64,000 bases of DNA from positions 125,913-189,912 of the forward strand of contig JBAMJV010000883.1 of assembly GCA_037951105.1 (NCBI GenBank). Direction: 5' to 3'. Positions 22,378 to 34,059 of the stretch are shown here, piece by piece. The notes under the pieces were generated by a model. The model saw only the letters and a program-made list of their open reading frames with translations. It did not search any database and was not told where the DNA came from. Numbering within the stretch: position 1 is the first letter of the stretch; every line of letters begins with the position of its first letter. A program made the position numbers and the translations under genes. The DNA comes from Echinarachnius parma (taxonomy: Eukaryota > Echinodermata > Echinoidea > Clypeasteroida > Echinarachniidae).

Positions 22378-22859
22378 TATAATTTAATTTTTGGTTGCTA
22401 GCTTCAACTATAAATAATAATTATAAATTTCACAAACTGACAGTGACAAGTCAAAGACGTTTCAATATTGCACGAAATTCAATACTTTGTCCATACTTGT
22501 GTATCTGTTCCACAAGCCACATAAGGCCTATTATTAATTGACCAATGAAACCATGATTACTTTTTATAGACTATGTAAAGAATTTTCGCACACAATAACA
22601 CATTCTCGTAGTTTAAACAACATGTTTGTTTAAATTTGTCCTACTTAATATTCGACCCACATTTTTTTACACGTATGGGACTACCCTGATTATAAGCAGA
22701 CGAGCATAAACAATCAGTCTCGACGAGCTTGCTGGCCATCTCCTTTTATAAATAGAGCTTTGAGTGTACATCTACATTGAGTTTATCATGGAAATATAAT
22801 TTAGTTCGTACTTACGTGCTTATTAATCAATTTATGAGGTAGAAACCTTTCACTCTTGT

Positions 22860-23000
22860 TGACAAAGTGACGTCTTCAAATCGAGATCCGCGATCCGCGA
22901 TATATTCGAACAATGAATCCGAAGTTTTTATTGGTCAATAACTGAGTTGAAGGTTGCAACACGTGTTTTGATTGGCTGATGGTTCGTCGTTGTTGTTTTT
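22860..23000 (-). promoter_or_regulatory. Possible distal promoter region
   Basis: Read on the minus strand it contains two CCAAT-type words (AGCCAATCA, GACCAATAA), a CACGTG E-box and a small CG-containing block (GATCCGCGATCCGCG). It lies about 6 kb upstream of the POC5 ATG, which may have an untranslated first exon. No transcript evidence is visible. Confidence 0.2.
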
Positions 23001-23435
23001 GTTATCGTTGTTTTTGTTTATACCTTCCATGGCTGTGACATGTGGGCTTATACTGTAATATAAAGTTGTACAAACTTATAATAATATTTCCCCCTCGTTG
23101 ACATCAAAATAGGTCTGAACTTCTGTACGATTAGTGACGCTGTACAGCAGATGATGAACATGACAACAAAACTACAATATAAAACAAACAACAGAAAAAA
23201 ATATTACATGTCGATCCAGTTCATTAACAAAATGAAAATGTAAAAATTAAAAAAAAGAATAAAGTCCCACCCAGAGAAGTATGACTCCAACTGCCATTGT
23301 TCATTCAATCATGATTCAATCAGTCAATCAATCAATCACCCATCAATCAATCAATACAAAAACAAATATATGAATTAAAATACAAACATAAAACTAATGT
23401 TGCCCGGATTTGTTTGAATTTTGGCCGAATAAATA

Positions 23436-23452
23436 ATAATAATAATAATAAT
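23436..23452. repeat. (AAT)n microsatellite
   Basis: A short run of AAT triplets. Confidence 0.8.
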
Positions 23453-23656
23453 ATGATCATGATGACGTCATATATGCCTGAATGTCAGTTTTACAGGGTT
23501 ATGATACGCCCCTCATCCGCCTAATACATAATTATACGCAATTTGGGGGACCCCTGCCATTGTTATGCTGACTGCAGGCCCGTGCCATAGTTAGTACCGC
23601 CTATTTTTGTTTTATTCGCGATGATTGTTTATATATATAGCTTATACTTTTCACAT

Positions 23657-24370
23657 AGGAACCTCCAAGAAATAGATTTTCAGGTGGGAAATGAAAATTG
23701 TGATGACAGCAAATCATTTTACTATCAGAGAATAATTTCGATTTAAAACATTCACAATAATTGCTTATAATCTGTACATGATGAGAACCCCTAAGAAATC
23801 GATTTTCAGGTGGGACATTGAAAATTGTGATGTCAGCAAATCATTTTACTCTAAATTATGATGGAATTATTTCGATTTGACGTAGCTCATACTAGGAAAA
23901 AGCATAATGTCGGTTATTTCAAACATTCACAATGATTGCTTATAATGTTTACATCTATAGGAACCCCCAAGAAATCGATTTTCAGGTGGGACTTTGAAAA
24001 TTGTGATGTCAGCAAATCATTTTACTATACATTATCGGATGGAATTATTTCGATTTGACGTAGGAAAGGGCATAATGTCGGTTATTTCAAACATTTATAA
24101 TGATTGCTTATATTTTTTTACATCTAGGAACCCCCCGAAATTGCTTTACAGGTGGGAAATGATAATTATGATGACAGCAAATCAGAGAATAGCGATTTTA
24201 TAGTATTGGTTATAAAAACAAAAAATCATAATGACTGCTAAGTGTAAATTGGAACCCCCCAAAATTGATTTTCAAGTGGGAAAACGAAACTTGTGATGAC
24301 AGAAAATCACTGTTTACAAGGGAAATTATTTCGATTTGACGTATTAAAAGGCATAGTGACGGTCATTTTT
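23657..24370. repeat. Five-unit irregular tandem array
   Basis: Units start at 23657, 23783, 23959, 24126 and 24250 with GGAACCCCC-like words, followed by GAAATCGATTTTCAGGTGGG and TTGTGATGACAGCAAATCA. Unit lengths vary from about 125 to 175 bp because the AATTATTTCGATTTGACGTA part is present in only some units. Confidence 0.85.
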
Positions 24371-24513
24371 AAAACGAGTCCCTCATATAATTATTGTCAT
24401 CGTCGACTTTTGGAAAATGCTATTGATTTTTCAAGCCCGATTAAACCGATTGCAATTAGAATTTGACAAATTAATGACGGTTGTCTGCGCGTTTTTTCTA
24501 AGACATCTCATAT

Positions 24514-24916
24514 TTAAAGGGGATATAGTAACATAATCCAAATCTGTATAAATCGTACTTTTAGAACTTTAGCGGTTCTCTTAATAGTGTATTCCGTATT
24601 CGCATTACCATATACCTAGAAGCATGGAACACGTTTGAGTTTTTTTCGAAATTCCCTTTCGTTACAAATATATTTTTGATTGAAGTGTTCGGATTTGTAG
24701 TTATCCACTGGAAAGTTAAACATGTGTACAAAGTCAGTGCAATGAGTATGCCTTTGCATTAATTTTTCGCTCATTACTTGTCCATGTAACATCAATTTAA
24801 TGTGAAATTTTCACCCATAATTACTTAGTGTACATATCAGATCACAACAATACACATTTTATCAACCACATGCATTACATTTTGCACATGTCAACAAAGT
24901 TACTATAGGTCTTTAA
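24514..24916 (-). mobile_element. TTAA-MITE family 1, copy 4
   Basis: TTAA at both ends. The ends are diverged (AAAGGGGATATAGTAACATA and GTTACTATAGGTCTTTAA), so it is an older copy. Confidence 0.85.
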
Positions 24917-24972
24917 AATGTTGGTTAGACATCAGTCAAAAAAATACTTCCATCAATTATGACATCAGAACA

Positions 24973-25228
24973 GTGGCGTAACGCACGAATATTGATAGGG
25001 GGGGGGGGCACATTATGAATTTAGGAAGGGAGTCCCTCTACATATATTTCTGTATTCATATACGATTTTTTTTCTTCTTCATTTGTGGTACTAATGAGGA
25101 AACATGCCAATGTATGTCGCGTTCCTTTAACCCTTATACCTCTGTATTGATTTGTAAAATTATAGGGGGCAATTATTAGGAGGCAAGTACCCCCGCCCCT
25201 CCATTCCCCCCTCGTAGCTACGCCACTA
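24973..25228. repeat. Poly-G element with GTGGCGTA...TACGCCAC ends
   Basis: It starts CAGTGGCGTAACGC, continues with a run of about 11 G, and ends CGTAGCTACGCCACT, giving imperfect terminal inverted repeats. Poly-G and poly-C tracts sit just inside the ends. Confidence 0.6.
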
Positions 25229-25900
25229 AAGACATCTACAGTGGTCGGTATATAGAGAAACATGTTGAAAGTGGTAATTCATCGATTTTCTGTTGTTCCG
25301 CCGAGCGTAACATTACTATATCCGACATAACCAAACCGTATAGACAGACGAAGATGACCCTCATAACTTGAACGGATTACGTACGTTCCGTCAACAAAAA
25401 TATACTCACAAAACAATATCGACAATAACGATGATGCAAAAGAAAACCTGAGGTCAACATAGGTATATTTTTAAAACATGATCTTCAAACATCTTTAAAA
25501 ATAATACAACGAAAAAACAACAACGATTTTGTTTATAAATTCGTATATAATGAGGTAGGCGTGACAGGAAGTGGAAATAATAATTACGTATGTTTGAAAT
25601 ATATAAGTTGAAATGGAAGTTTTAACAAAAAACAGCGCACCAAAAGTTAATTGTTTGTCTTTTGTTTGTGTGTTTGTTTGTCTGCTTGCTTGTTTGTTTC
25701 ATGTTCTATTTGTTTCCATTGTGTATATAATCAGTATAATTATAAACAATACATACAAATACTTGCAGTGGCAAGGTGCAGTTTAGACCGCCGGAAAACC
25801 AGTACTAAGTATCTGTTTCGATAGTTGTTTCGTTGAGACTTCGTCTGGCTTCATGACCGGGGTGGTAGAAGAAAGTCATTACATTTATCAAAGAAATATA

Positions 25901-26304
25901 TTAAAGGGCTCTATTTACTTTGTTGACAGCAACAAATTATCAATGGTTGATAAAATGTGTATTTTTGTGATCTGATAATGTAAATTAAGTTAGGTGTGAG
26001 AATTTCACGTTAAATGTTATTTAGTAATAAGGCCGAGTAATGAGCGAAACTACAAAGTGATATTCGCTAACTCATTGCACCGACTTTGTACACAGTTATA
26101 ACTTTCCAGTAGATAATTAAAATCCCGAACACTTCAATCGTAAATATGATCTTTTTAACTGAACGAAAGAGAAACTCGAAACAAAAAAAATCAAACCCTT
26201 TCCATGCTTGTAGGCTATTGGTAAAACAAACACAACAAGGCATGAGATAACCATTAGAGTTCTATAAGTTTGTGAATGTTGACAATGTTACTAGATCCCT
26301 TTAA
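25901..26304 (+). mobile_element. TTAA-MITE family 1, copy 5 (full length)
   Basis: TTAA at both ends with ends AAAGGGCTCTATTTACTTTG and GTTACTAGATCCCT. The full set of internal landmarks is present. Confidence 0.88.
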
Positions 26305-26624
26305 CATATTTAAGAGGGGGAATTGCTGACTGCGGAGAGGTGTGAATGTGTTATAGGGCCTATTAAAAACAACATGATCCATCAAATGTAATATTTAAGA
26401 CCTTCCAATATAATTATTTACGGTGATTCATTCATTTAAATAATTATTAATTCAAGGAGTAGAATGATTCATTTCACTATAGATTATTATGAGTAAGTAT
26501 AATTGATAAATTATGAATGAATACACGTGCCAACGTCAGATAGCATTCTTGAAGGGGTGGTCAATTGCACCCCTCCGCCCCTCTCCTGCTTAAAATAAAT
26601 ATCAACACCAATGACATGCATGAG

Positions 26625-27035
26625 CATGAACAGTAGGGTAGCTACACAAGGGGGGGGGGGGGGGGCGGTTCAGGGGCACTTCCCAAATAATTTGACTAAA
26701 AACACCCACACAAAAAACACAAGGTTAACCATACGTAAAAATACAGAAATATACAAAACGCGTTCCACCCCCTCCTTGCCCAACCAGTCGGACCCAGCTA
26801 CGTCACTGTGCATGGGGACAGTGGGGAGGCGCCGGGGACATCATGAGGGCATGGGGGCACACGCCCCCCCCCCCCCCCCCCAATAACTTCATGAAAACAA
26901 TACAAAACAAAAGTGGAGAATCCTTCCCAAAATAAAGAAATCTAAAGAGTTTGTCCCCAATATAATTCGCAAGCCCCCGACCGATCCGACCACGATACCA
27001 TCATTGGCATGATTGGCTACGTCACTTCATGGATG
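26625..27035. repeat. Poly-G/poly-C low-complexity elements
   Basis: Runs of about 14 G at 26651 and about 16 C at 26866 lie near GTAGCTAC, CAGCTACGTCAC and GGCTACGTCAC words, the same arrangement as at 24973-25228. The apparent open frame 26611-26886 is produced by these runs. Confidence 0.5.
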
Positions 27036-27429
27036 ACAACATACAGTAGGCCCCTATAGAGGGACAAGTTAATCGACAAGAGAAGTTGAAAACGCTTTTG
27101 AATGTCAATGTTGACCCTAGAGTCGACAGTCATGGTTTTTATGCTGTTGTTTTTTTTTTCTGAAATAAATAGCGGACACAAAGATTTTAGTTACCAACTT
27201 TGTTCGTTATTAAAATTATTGGATGATACACGATCTAATAGTACAGCATGTACATCAATTGTTAAAACGACATTTTATGAACTTCGGTTGCACAATCAAA
27301 CTAATGATAATACAGACTACAGGGGAGGGGTTGGATGCTATAAGTTTTTTTTTTTTTCCTTCCCGTGCCAACGTTGGCACATACGGCGGCGCCTATCTCC
27401 GATTCAGTAGCCCTAGGCCACACGTCTGC

Positions 27430-27633
27430 TAAATGTAGCGATATAGGTACAGAATGGGGACAGTCCTCTGGTAACTCGTGTGATTAACTTTCCCTTCTCC
27501 ATTCTATAAATGCCGAGCGCCTGGCTAGAAGACAGAAGGTACCATTTTAAAAATCTTTGGTATGACCCGGTCTGGGTTCGAACCCGGGACCTCCCGTGCA
27601 TGAGGCGGACACTCTAACCATGCTCGGTTAAGG
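27430..27633 (-). mobile_element. tRNA-derived SINE, family A
   Basis: The minus strand contains TGGTTAGAGTG and CCCGGGTTCGAACCC spaced as tRNA A and B boxes. The T-stem and acceptor stem are imperfect, so this is not a working tRNA gene. The 3' body ends near GGCGCTCGGCATTTATAGAA. Confidence 0.6.
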
Positions 27634-27823
27634 ATGCTATAAGTGCCAAATTAAATTTCAAGAATCCACTCGACCCAATTCTTTAGACAAGTTTACATGA
27701 TGATTACAATGGATCGATAGGGAATTCAGCTTGGTATTAAAGAAGTCTGAGTGTCTATACAATTATTATTACAAAATTTACATTATATAATTGTGTGCAT
27801 TTGGGGAGAAATGAATAGATCAG

Positions 27824-28115
27824 GGGGTGTTTCACAAAGATTCTAAGTTGAACTTAACTTTTATGGAAAGCCATTTGTAGCCTTTGAATACAATATATTC
27901 AAAAGCAACAAATCAAGAATTTTAGACTTTTCATAAATGTTGCATGAAGAACATGAAATATCCTTGATAATAGAAAATATTAATGATTTGAATCAACATT
28001 TTATACCTTTGAAAAAGGAGTTTTACAACAATTTTTCAAAGAAACTAACGGCTTTCCATAATTTTAAAGTCCAACTTAGAGTTAGGTTCAACTTAGGATC
28101 TTTGTGAAACACCCC
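27824..28115. mobile_element. Palindromic MITE GGGGTGTTTCACAAAG
   Basis: The ends are GGGGTGTTTCACAAAGATTC and its inverse (GATCTTTGTGAAACACCCC), with second-tier arms AACTTAACTTTTATGGAAAG / CTTTCCATAATTTTAAAG. About 292 bp and non-coding. A fragment with the same phrase is at about 52085-52134. Confidence 0.88.
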
Positions 28116-28475
28116 GTGGTACTATGAGTATTGTGACTGGAGTCGACAGTGGCACTTAAATGGTTAATTTGCATTATTTTAAAACTTGTTTGTTTGCTTC
28201 GCGCGTAATTTTCCCAGAAAGTTGCAAAATGGGGCAGTGCGTTTCAATGAAAAAACAACAACAACAACAAGTCAAGAAAAATACCCCAAAAAAGGTGTTT
28301 ATGATTGGACATGTACGTAGCTGTCAAGTTATGTCAAGCCGAACAAACTTGATGTGAACTAATGCTAATATCAGATATGATAAAGTCATCTTGCGGAAGG
28401 AATTATAATAGACTCCTCCTTCTTTTCCCGAATGGAAAGGCGTCTGGTTAGCCATCGCGATTGTGTCAGAGTCAT

Positions 28476-28485
28476 TTATAAAGGA
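28476..28485 (+). promoter_or_regulatory. TATA-box candidate for the first twin exon
   Basis: TTTATAAAGG matches the TATA consensus well and is followed about 30 bp later by a possible start region. It lies about 640 bp upstream of the ATG at 29118. Whether it is used is unknown. Confidence 0.35.
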
Positions 28486-28894
28486 GCAGAGAGCTCATGA
28501 AATGATGATAGATACGTGATTGTCACCAGCTATAGATTGTGAAGCCCTTTGATCGCGAGTATCCCCCCTTGAGACTCTCGGAGACTGATGCCAATGCTGA
28601 ATTTTGTTAACGAGTTCTCACAACCTTGTAGGGTAACTTAACGTAATCTAGTTCGAGTGCATGCTGACGCGGTTACAGAGTCGAGTGATTGCTAGATAAT
28701 AGTTTTATTTTATTTGATACAATAATTGGTGTATGGAAATTATGTATACCGTCCAGAACTGAGCGAAGCCGGTGTCTAGATCAGATCAGGAGATATCAGC
28801 AAACAGTCATCGAATACGAGGCCTCCCTGGTTGACTCTGTTCATCTGGTCACGTTGTAACTCTAGTCGACAGTAGCGGGCTAAAGGTTAAACAG

Positions 28895-28952
28895 TGAGGG
28901 AGAAGAAGAAGACGACGACGAAGAAGAAGAAGAAGCAGGAGGAGAAGAAGAA
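28895..28952 (+). repeat. (AAG/ACG)n trinucleotide tract
   Basis: A purine-rich run of AGAAGAAG and GACGACGACG units, probably in the 5' untranslated region of the exon that follows. Confidence 0.7.
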
Positions 28953-29117
28953 TACTAATATATAGGAACTAGCGAAGGTACCCACAATTTAGCTGATAAT
29001 ATCATCAATTATTACTCACATTCGTCAAGAAGAAGCACGAACTTACCAGTTACAGTGGAGTAAGAAGCTAGGGCTAAAGAAGAAACAGACGAAGGCTAAG
29101 ATAAACGAGCAGCAACT

Positions 29118-29262
29118 ATGGGGCAAAGGCCTACTCGGAACCAAGTGTCCGGGACGATGATGGTCCTGCGATCTTGGTGTTTCCTGTCGCTCTTAGTCCT
29201 GGCGGCGATGAACGTGGTCCACGCCCGTGGCCAGGGAGCCAACCGGCTGTTTGGACCAATGT
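29118..29262 (+). CDS. First coding exon with signal peptide, twin A
   Basis: The exon encodes 48 residues plus one base: a short basic/polar start, a hydrophobic core (WCFLSLLVLAAMNVV, about residues 20-34), a probable cleavage region near HARGQG, then ANRLFGPM. It ends at the donor ATGT|GTGAGT in phase 1. The next in-frame codons run to a stop within 15 codons, so the open frame as a whole is not a protein. A second exon at 37249 has the same length, phase and C-terminal motif. A phase-1 intron just after a signal peptide is common in modular extracellular proteins. I do not recognise the family, and no following exon was found before 37 kb. Another upstream ATG choice could shorten the N-terminus. 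Confidence 0.65.
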
Positions 29263-29291
29263 GTGAGTATGCCATTATTCGTGTCATTAAT

Positions 29292-29838
29292 TTAAAGGGG
29301 TAGTACAGTTTTGGTAAGGCTGAGCTTTAGTAACCAAAACCTGCACAATAACACTACAAACTAACAGTTATAACTCCACCATGCTCGAAAGGTATAGAAA
29401 ATTACAAACGACTAATCAAAAAGCCTGTTATCATTAAAAAAAAGAGCCATTAAAACACAAGAGGGCGTTCTCTAAAAAAAGATTGGTTTCAACCATTTTT
29501 CATACAAAATTATGCATGTGATGTTTTGTTGAAATAATGATTAGATAGAGAGATCATCAACAACTATTTAAAACCCTCTTTTGAACATTTTTGAAAAAGT
29601 GTAGGCATTTTTTAAATTAAAAAAAAAAATCATCGAATAAATCTGGGCCCCAGATTTATTACGATCCGTTATATTTATTGATATTTCAGCCGTTTCTGAA
29701 CCGATTTTGATCAAATAAAGTTTATTCTGCCATTAAAATTGTATGCTCTTTCAAACTTTACACTCAGTTTTTCATTACCTCACAAACAAATTATTTTGTG
29801 CAGCGCCCTCTTTACCAAAACTGAACTATACCCTTTAA
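29292..29838. mobile_element. TTAA-MITE family 2, copy 1
   Basis: TTAAAGGGGTAGTACAG at the left and CTGAACTATACCCTTTAA at the right, 547 bp. Landmarks are AGTAACCAAAACC, CCATGCTCGAAA, GAGGGCG and TTTCAGCCGTTTCTGAACCG. It begins only 30 bp after the donor of the twin A exon. Confidence 0.85.
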
Positions 29839-30197
29839 TTTGTCCTATTTTATTTTTGTTTCATCACATACAAATCAAAGAAATACAACTAAATATACAT
29901 ACAATATAGAATACAAATGTGAAATTAGAATAGCATTTGAGGGGGAGATCGTAATGAAAGATTACAAGAATCTTGGCGGTTATGAGGACCACCTGTCAAC
30001 CCCAACATTCATTTCTATATTAAAGACTGTGGACATTATTGAATCTGTACAAATGCAAAATGAACGACTTGCTAATTTGAAATCGTCTTCATTTTGTGTG
30101 ACCAATATTATTTTGCTAAGAATTATTTTAAAAAGTATTTTTGGAATCTGAAAGATAAACGTCTCTCCTTGTTGACTGATTATTTGAATATGGCTTC

Positions 30198-30727
30198 TTA
30201 AAGGGATATTTGAGTATTGGTCAAACTTAACTTTAGTAACCAAAACCGGCACCATTACGGTACAAAGTAATAGTTATTACTTCACCATGCTCGAAAAGTA
30301 TACACGACTATAAAGTAAAACCCCGGTTATCATTTAAAAAAAGAACCGTTACAACAATTACTCAAGAGGGCGCTATTTAAAAAAAATCATTAGTTTTAGC
30401 CTTTTTTTTCATACAAAATTGTGCATTTAATGTTTGTTAAAATAATGATTCAACAGAGATATCATCAACGACTTTTTAAAAACCTATTCTGAAATTTTTT
30501 CAAAGTAGTCTTCGAGCATTTTTTTTGGTGATTGCCGGTGACAAACATTTTGAATAAACATATATTTATGGATATTTCAGCCGTTTCTGAACCGATTTTG
30601 ATCAAATAAAGTTTATTCTGTCATTAAAATTGTATGTTCTTTCGAATTTGACATTCAGTTTTGCATTATCTCTCAACAAATATCGGGGGGCACTTCGGGA
30701 AATACCAATACTCAACACTACCTTTAA
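30198..30727. mobile_element. TTAA-MITE family 2, copy 2
   Basis: Same internal order as 29292-29838, in the same orientation, with TTAA at both ends. The terminal repeats differ from copy 1 (GATATTTGAGTATTGGT / ACCAATACTCAACACTACC) while the interior is well conserved. Confidence 0.85.
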
Positions 30728-30825
30728 CAGCTTATACAAATAATTGAATTATAATTCTATCTAATGTATGATCAGATGAATTATAGATATACATCACATA
30801 TTTGTTCATTCGTCTTACTTTCATT

Positions 30826-31101
30826 TTAAAGGGACTTAGTAACATTATCCAAATCCTCAAAACTTACTTGGAACTCTAGTGGTTCTCTCATAATTTCATG
30901 CTGTGTATATACAAAGTAAGTACAATGAGTTAGTGAATATCACTTTGCATGTTTGCTCTTATCTCAGCCAAAAAACATCAAATTAACGTGAAATGTTCAC
31001 ACATTACTTTGTGGACATTATTATGAGATCACTCTAATACACATTTTATTAACAACTCATCACTTTTTGCACTTGCCAACAAAGTTACTAGATCCCTTTA
31101 A
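30826..31101 (-). mobile_element. TTAA-MITE family 1, copy 6 (internally deleted)
   Basis: TTAA at both ends with AAAGGGACTTAGTAACATTA and GTTACTAGATCCC. About 120 bp of the middle is missing relative to full copies, joining TCATAATTTCATGC to TATATACAAAG. Confidence 0.88.
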
Positions 31102-31190
31102 AGATGATTTAAATCTAAATTCTGATTCTACAGTAGATATATTTATATTGAATAGAATTATGAATACGAGCTTTGAATTTGAAAATTGAG

Positions 31191-31262
31191 ATTCGCCGGG
31201 AATTGAACCCAAAACCTCTGGATAACTAAACAATTACTCTTACTATCGAGATACAAAGATCA
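31191..31262 (-). mobile_element. tRNA-like SINE relic
   Basis: The minus strand carries GGGTTCAATTCCCGGCG and an upstream A-box-like ATAGTAAGAGT. It does not fold as a complete tRNA. Confidence 0.4.
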
Positions 31263-31399
31263 TGAAACCATAATCATAGAATGTTTCCAACTAAGTTTCT
31301 TTGTTGATATAAATTTCATCTGCGAAATTATGCGTAAATGCGATGTAATTAAACTCATTTGTGTGGTTGTTTCATGCCTGGTTGTTTTCCTCTTACTAA

Positions 31400-31650
31400 C
31401 AGGGGCGGATCTAGCTTTTTGCTAAGGGAGGTTGGGGGGTTGACCCGAGCCGCGTAGCGGCGAGTGGGGGGAGAGTCCGAGAGGGGGGTGTCCCCCCTCT
31501 CGGCGATTTGTTGTTGTTGCTATTTTGAACCCCCGTAAGTGATTTTTTTCCACTTTTTGTCCTCACTTTTTTCACTGATACATTTTCACTTGGCAGCCCA
31601 AGGGGGGGGGGGGGGGTTAAACCCCTAACCCCCCCATGATCCGCCACTGA
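31400..31650. repeat. G/C-run element with GGGGCGGATC...GATCCGCC ends
   Basis: Inverted ends AGGGGCGGATCTAG and ATGATCCGCCACTG enclose poly-G runs at 31435, 31465 and 31602. The open frame 31411-31647 is a by-product of the runs. Confidence 0.6.
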
Positions 31651-31783
31651 CTAATATTATGTATATTATATGCTATATTAAGTATGAAACCAGCTTTGCT
31701 TTGTCACATGGTATCATTCTTTCAAATCCCGGTGTTCACACAATGTGTGCTTTCTTGCACTGTATCCTATATTAGGCGCTATA

Positions 31784-32277
31784 CAGGGTGGCCAAACAAA
31801 AACGTAACAGGGCACTTCCCAAAATATAGGAACAAAATGATTATGTCCATCGGATAGGGTGTCTTTTCCAATAAAAAACAATACCAAGAACAGTCATTTT
31901 GGTCTTGTACTTTTTGTTTTAGGGCGCTGTGAGTGACACCATGTCAGGTTCCCATTTTTGTCAATTTTTACCAAGTCGGCGCTTGATAAATCGCACTTCC
32001 TGCCCGTCATAGCATCGAACAACTATGCCCATTCTATCAGCACACAGCTGAATGCACACTAACAATGGCGCGCGTACTGCTCGTTGTTTGATGCTATGAC
32101 GGGCAGTTAGTGCGATTTATCAAGTACTGACTTAGTTAAAATTGACAAAAATGGGAACCTGACATGGTGTCACTCACAGCGCCCTAAAACAAAAACTACA
32201 CGACCAAAATGACTGTTCTTTGACTTTGACTATACTTTGGGAAGTGCCCCGTTCCGTTGTTTTTTTTGGCCACCCTG
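31784..32277. mobile_element. CAGGGTGGCC MITE, full copy
   Basis: It starts CAGGGTGGCCAAACAAAAAC and ends with the inverse GGCCACCCTG, both bordered by TA. The arms are long (about 200 bp with mismatches) and meet at a GC-rich centre near 32065. A truncated relative is at 22111-22377. TA duplication suggests a Tc1/mariner-type element. Confidence 0.9.
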
Positions 32278-32397
32278 TATAATTCGAACCTATTATTATT
32301 ATTATTTCAACTTTGTACAAACTAATGTAGCAGTCACACCGCCAAACCGAACCCAAACCGACACCAGACCGAACAATTCGGGGACGTTTCGGGGACG
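32274..32397 (+). repeat. 124-bp direct repeat, copy 1
   Basis: Every base I compared is identical to 32780-32903, an offset of 506 bp. It spans an A+T-rich leader with ATTATTATTATTATT and the left part of the next element. Confidence 0.9.
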
Positions 32398-32526
32398 TTC
32401 GGGGTGCTGTCGGTTTGGTGTCAGTGTGGTATCGGAATTGTCGGTCTCTTTTGGTGTGACTGCTAACCCCAGTTCGGGCTTTTGTCGGTGCCCGATAAAG
32501 CGGATTCGGTTTGGCGGTGTCACTGC
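32330..32526. mobile_element. GCAGTCACACCGCC MITE
   Basis: The ends GCAGTCACACCGCCAAACCG and its inverse (one mismatch) are bordered by TA. The interior is GC-rich with FRET-free simple words such as TTCGGGGACG. 197 bp, non-coding. The open frames 32174-32572 and 32302-32562 cross it and are not genes. Confidence 0.88.
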
Positions 32527-32544
32527 TACCATTAATAAATGGTA

Positions 32545-32692
32545 GTAAATAACACTTTGCATTTTCGCTCATTACTCGGCCATACTTATGGCATTGATGA
32601 TTTTTTTTTTACGCACAACTCAGTGGGCATATCATATCACAATAATACACATTTTATCAACCCATTATCAGTTTTTGCATATTATGTCAACA
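32545..32692 (-). mobile_element. TTAA-MITE family 1, fragment
   Basis: It retains TTTTCGCTCATTACTCGGCC and ACACATTTTATCAACC. Both ends are lost. Confidence 0.75.
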
Positions 32693-32696
32693 TATC

Positions 32697-32740
32697 GGAA
32701 ATAATATCGCTAGTGATATTCGTTTGTCTCGCAATGTATG
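32697..32740 (+). repeat. 44-bp phrase shared with 40845-40891
   Basis: AATAATATCGCT and GTGATATTCGTTTGTCTCGC, ending CAATGTATG, occur at both places with a 2-bp gap difference. Confidence 0.8.
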
Positions 32741-32779
32741 GTCAAACTAGGAATCTAAAAGATCATGACGTTTCGTATG

Positions 32780-32903
32780 CCTGTATAATTCGAACCTATT
32801 ATTATTATTATTTCAACTTTGTACAAACTAATGTAGCAGTCACACCGCCAAACCGAACCCAAACCGACACCAGACCGAACAATTCGGGGACGTTTCGGGG
32901 ACG
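32780..32903 (+). repeat. 124-bp direct repeat, copy 2
   Basis: Copy of 32274-32397. It contains only the left 74 bp of the GCAGTCACACCGCC element and stops abruptly at TTTCGGGGACG, so this is a truncated or aborted duplicate. Confidence 0.9.
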
Positions 32904-32995
32904 AATTTGGATATACAACATAGTTTGGATATACTTCAGCAACACTTTGCCACAGCCAAAATTATGACGCTATTATAGACACTATTATTATTTTG

Positions 32996-33391
32996 TTAAA
33001 GGGATCTAGTAACTTTGTTGACAGGTGCTCTTTTTCAGTCAGTGATGCGTGGTTAATAAAATGTGTATTGATCTGATATGTCCAGAAAGTAATGTGTGAA
33101 CATTTAAAGTTAATTGGATGTTATTTGGCCGAGAAATGAGCGAAAATGCAGAGGGATATTCACTTACTCATTGTACTTACGTTGTACACGGCTGAAAAGG
33201 TCCCGTAGATAATTTCATTTCCGAACACTTCAATCGTAAATATCTTTTGAACGAAATGGAAATTTGAAAAACCGAAACCTGTCCCATGCTTTTATTGTTA
33301 ATACGAATAAAACAATATATGAGGGAACCGCTAAAATTCCAATTGGATTTTGATGATTTGGACAATGCTACTACTTAGTAAGTCCCTTTAA
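32996..33391 (+). mobile_element. TTAA-MITE family 1, copy 7 (full length)
   Basis: TTAA at both ends, AAAGGGATCTAGTAACTTTG at the left and ACTTAGTAAGTCCC at the right, about 396 bp. Confidence 0.9.
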
Positions 33392-33627
33392 ATATGAGAC
33401 GCCCTCGATCGGAACTGCAAGATATCGGAAGTGCATACACCTCCACATTATGTAAAGTGTTTCGTCAAATTGATTACAAATTGTAATGGGAATCGCGAAC
33501 AAGTTGATGATATCTGGTCATAATAATTACTGTAATTATATTCTCTCGTTTGCTTTTAGTGTTTGTATGTTTGATGATAAGTTTGTATGTTTGATGATAA
33601 GTTTGTATCAATTTATCTATTCATGCA

Positions 33628-34057
33628 GGTGTGGCAGGGATAACTGTCCAGGTGTCCAGGGCAAATTAAAACAAGGGATATCTGTCAAAATTACTCCGTC
33701 AATGTGGGTTTTGTGTGTGTGTAACGTGTAAAAGCAATGTTTTGTGGCATATCAGTTCAATTGATATTTATTCAAAATCATTTTATTGAATAAACACACA
33801 AAAACGTTTATGTTGTATGAGTAACGTCAAATGCGTCGATGTGACGTCATGAATGAGTTAAGTGTACATAATGAGTAAATTACTGTTCGGTTGATGTCCA
33901 TATGCATGTGTGTATGTGTGTATGTTTGTGTTGGAGTGTGTATGTGTGTCTCCATCTGTATGAAGGCTCGAAAACGGACAAAATCAGGATTTTAAAACTG
34001 TCCCAATGACGTCACTGCCAATTATCCCTGGGTGGACACTTATCCCTGTCACACCGG
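33628..34057. mobile_element. Putative DNA element with GGTGTG-CAGGGATAA ends
   Basis: The left end GGTGTGGCAGGGATAACTGT and the inverse of the right end GGTGTGACAGGGATAAGTGT match at 18 of 20. About 430 bp. No clear target duplication was found. Confidence 0.65.
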
Positions 34058-34059
34058 AG

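Noticed and set aside
27560..27633. Possible tRNA gene on the minus strand
   Set aside because: The B box is good but the T-stem and acceptor stem do not pair fully; a SINE head explains it better.
27119..28873. Word AGTCGACAGT occurring three times (27121, 28142, 28864)
   Set aside because: Three copies of a 10-bp word in 1.7 kb is suggestive, but there is no extended similarity and no consistent context.
32174..32967. Overlapping open frames of 86-142 codons on both strands
   Set aside because: They are made of the CAGGGTGGCC and GCAGTCACACCGCC MITEs and the 124-bp direct repeat.
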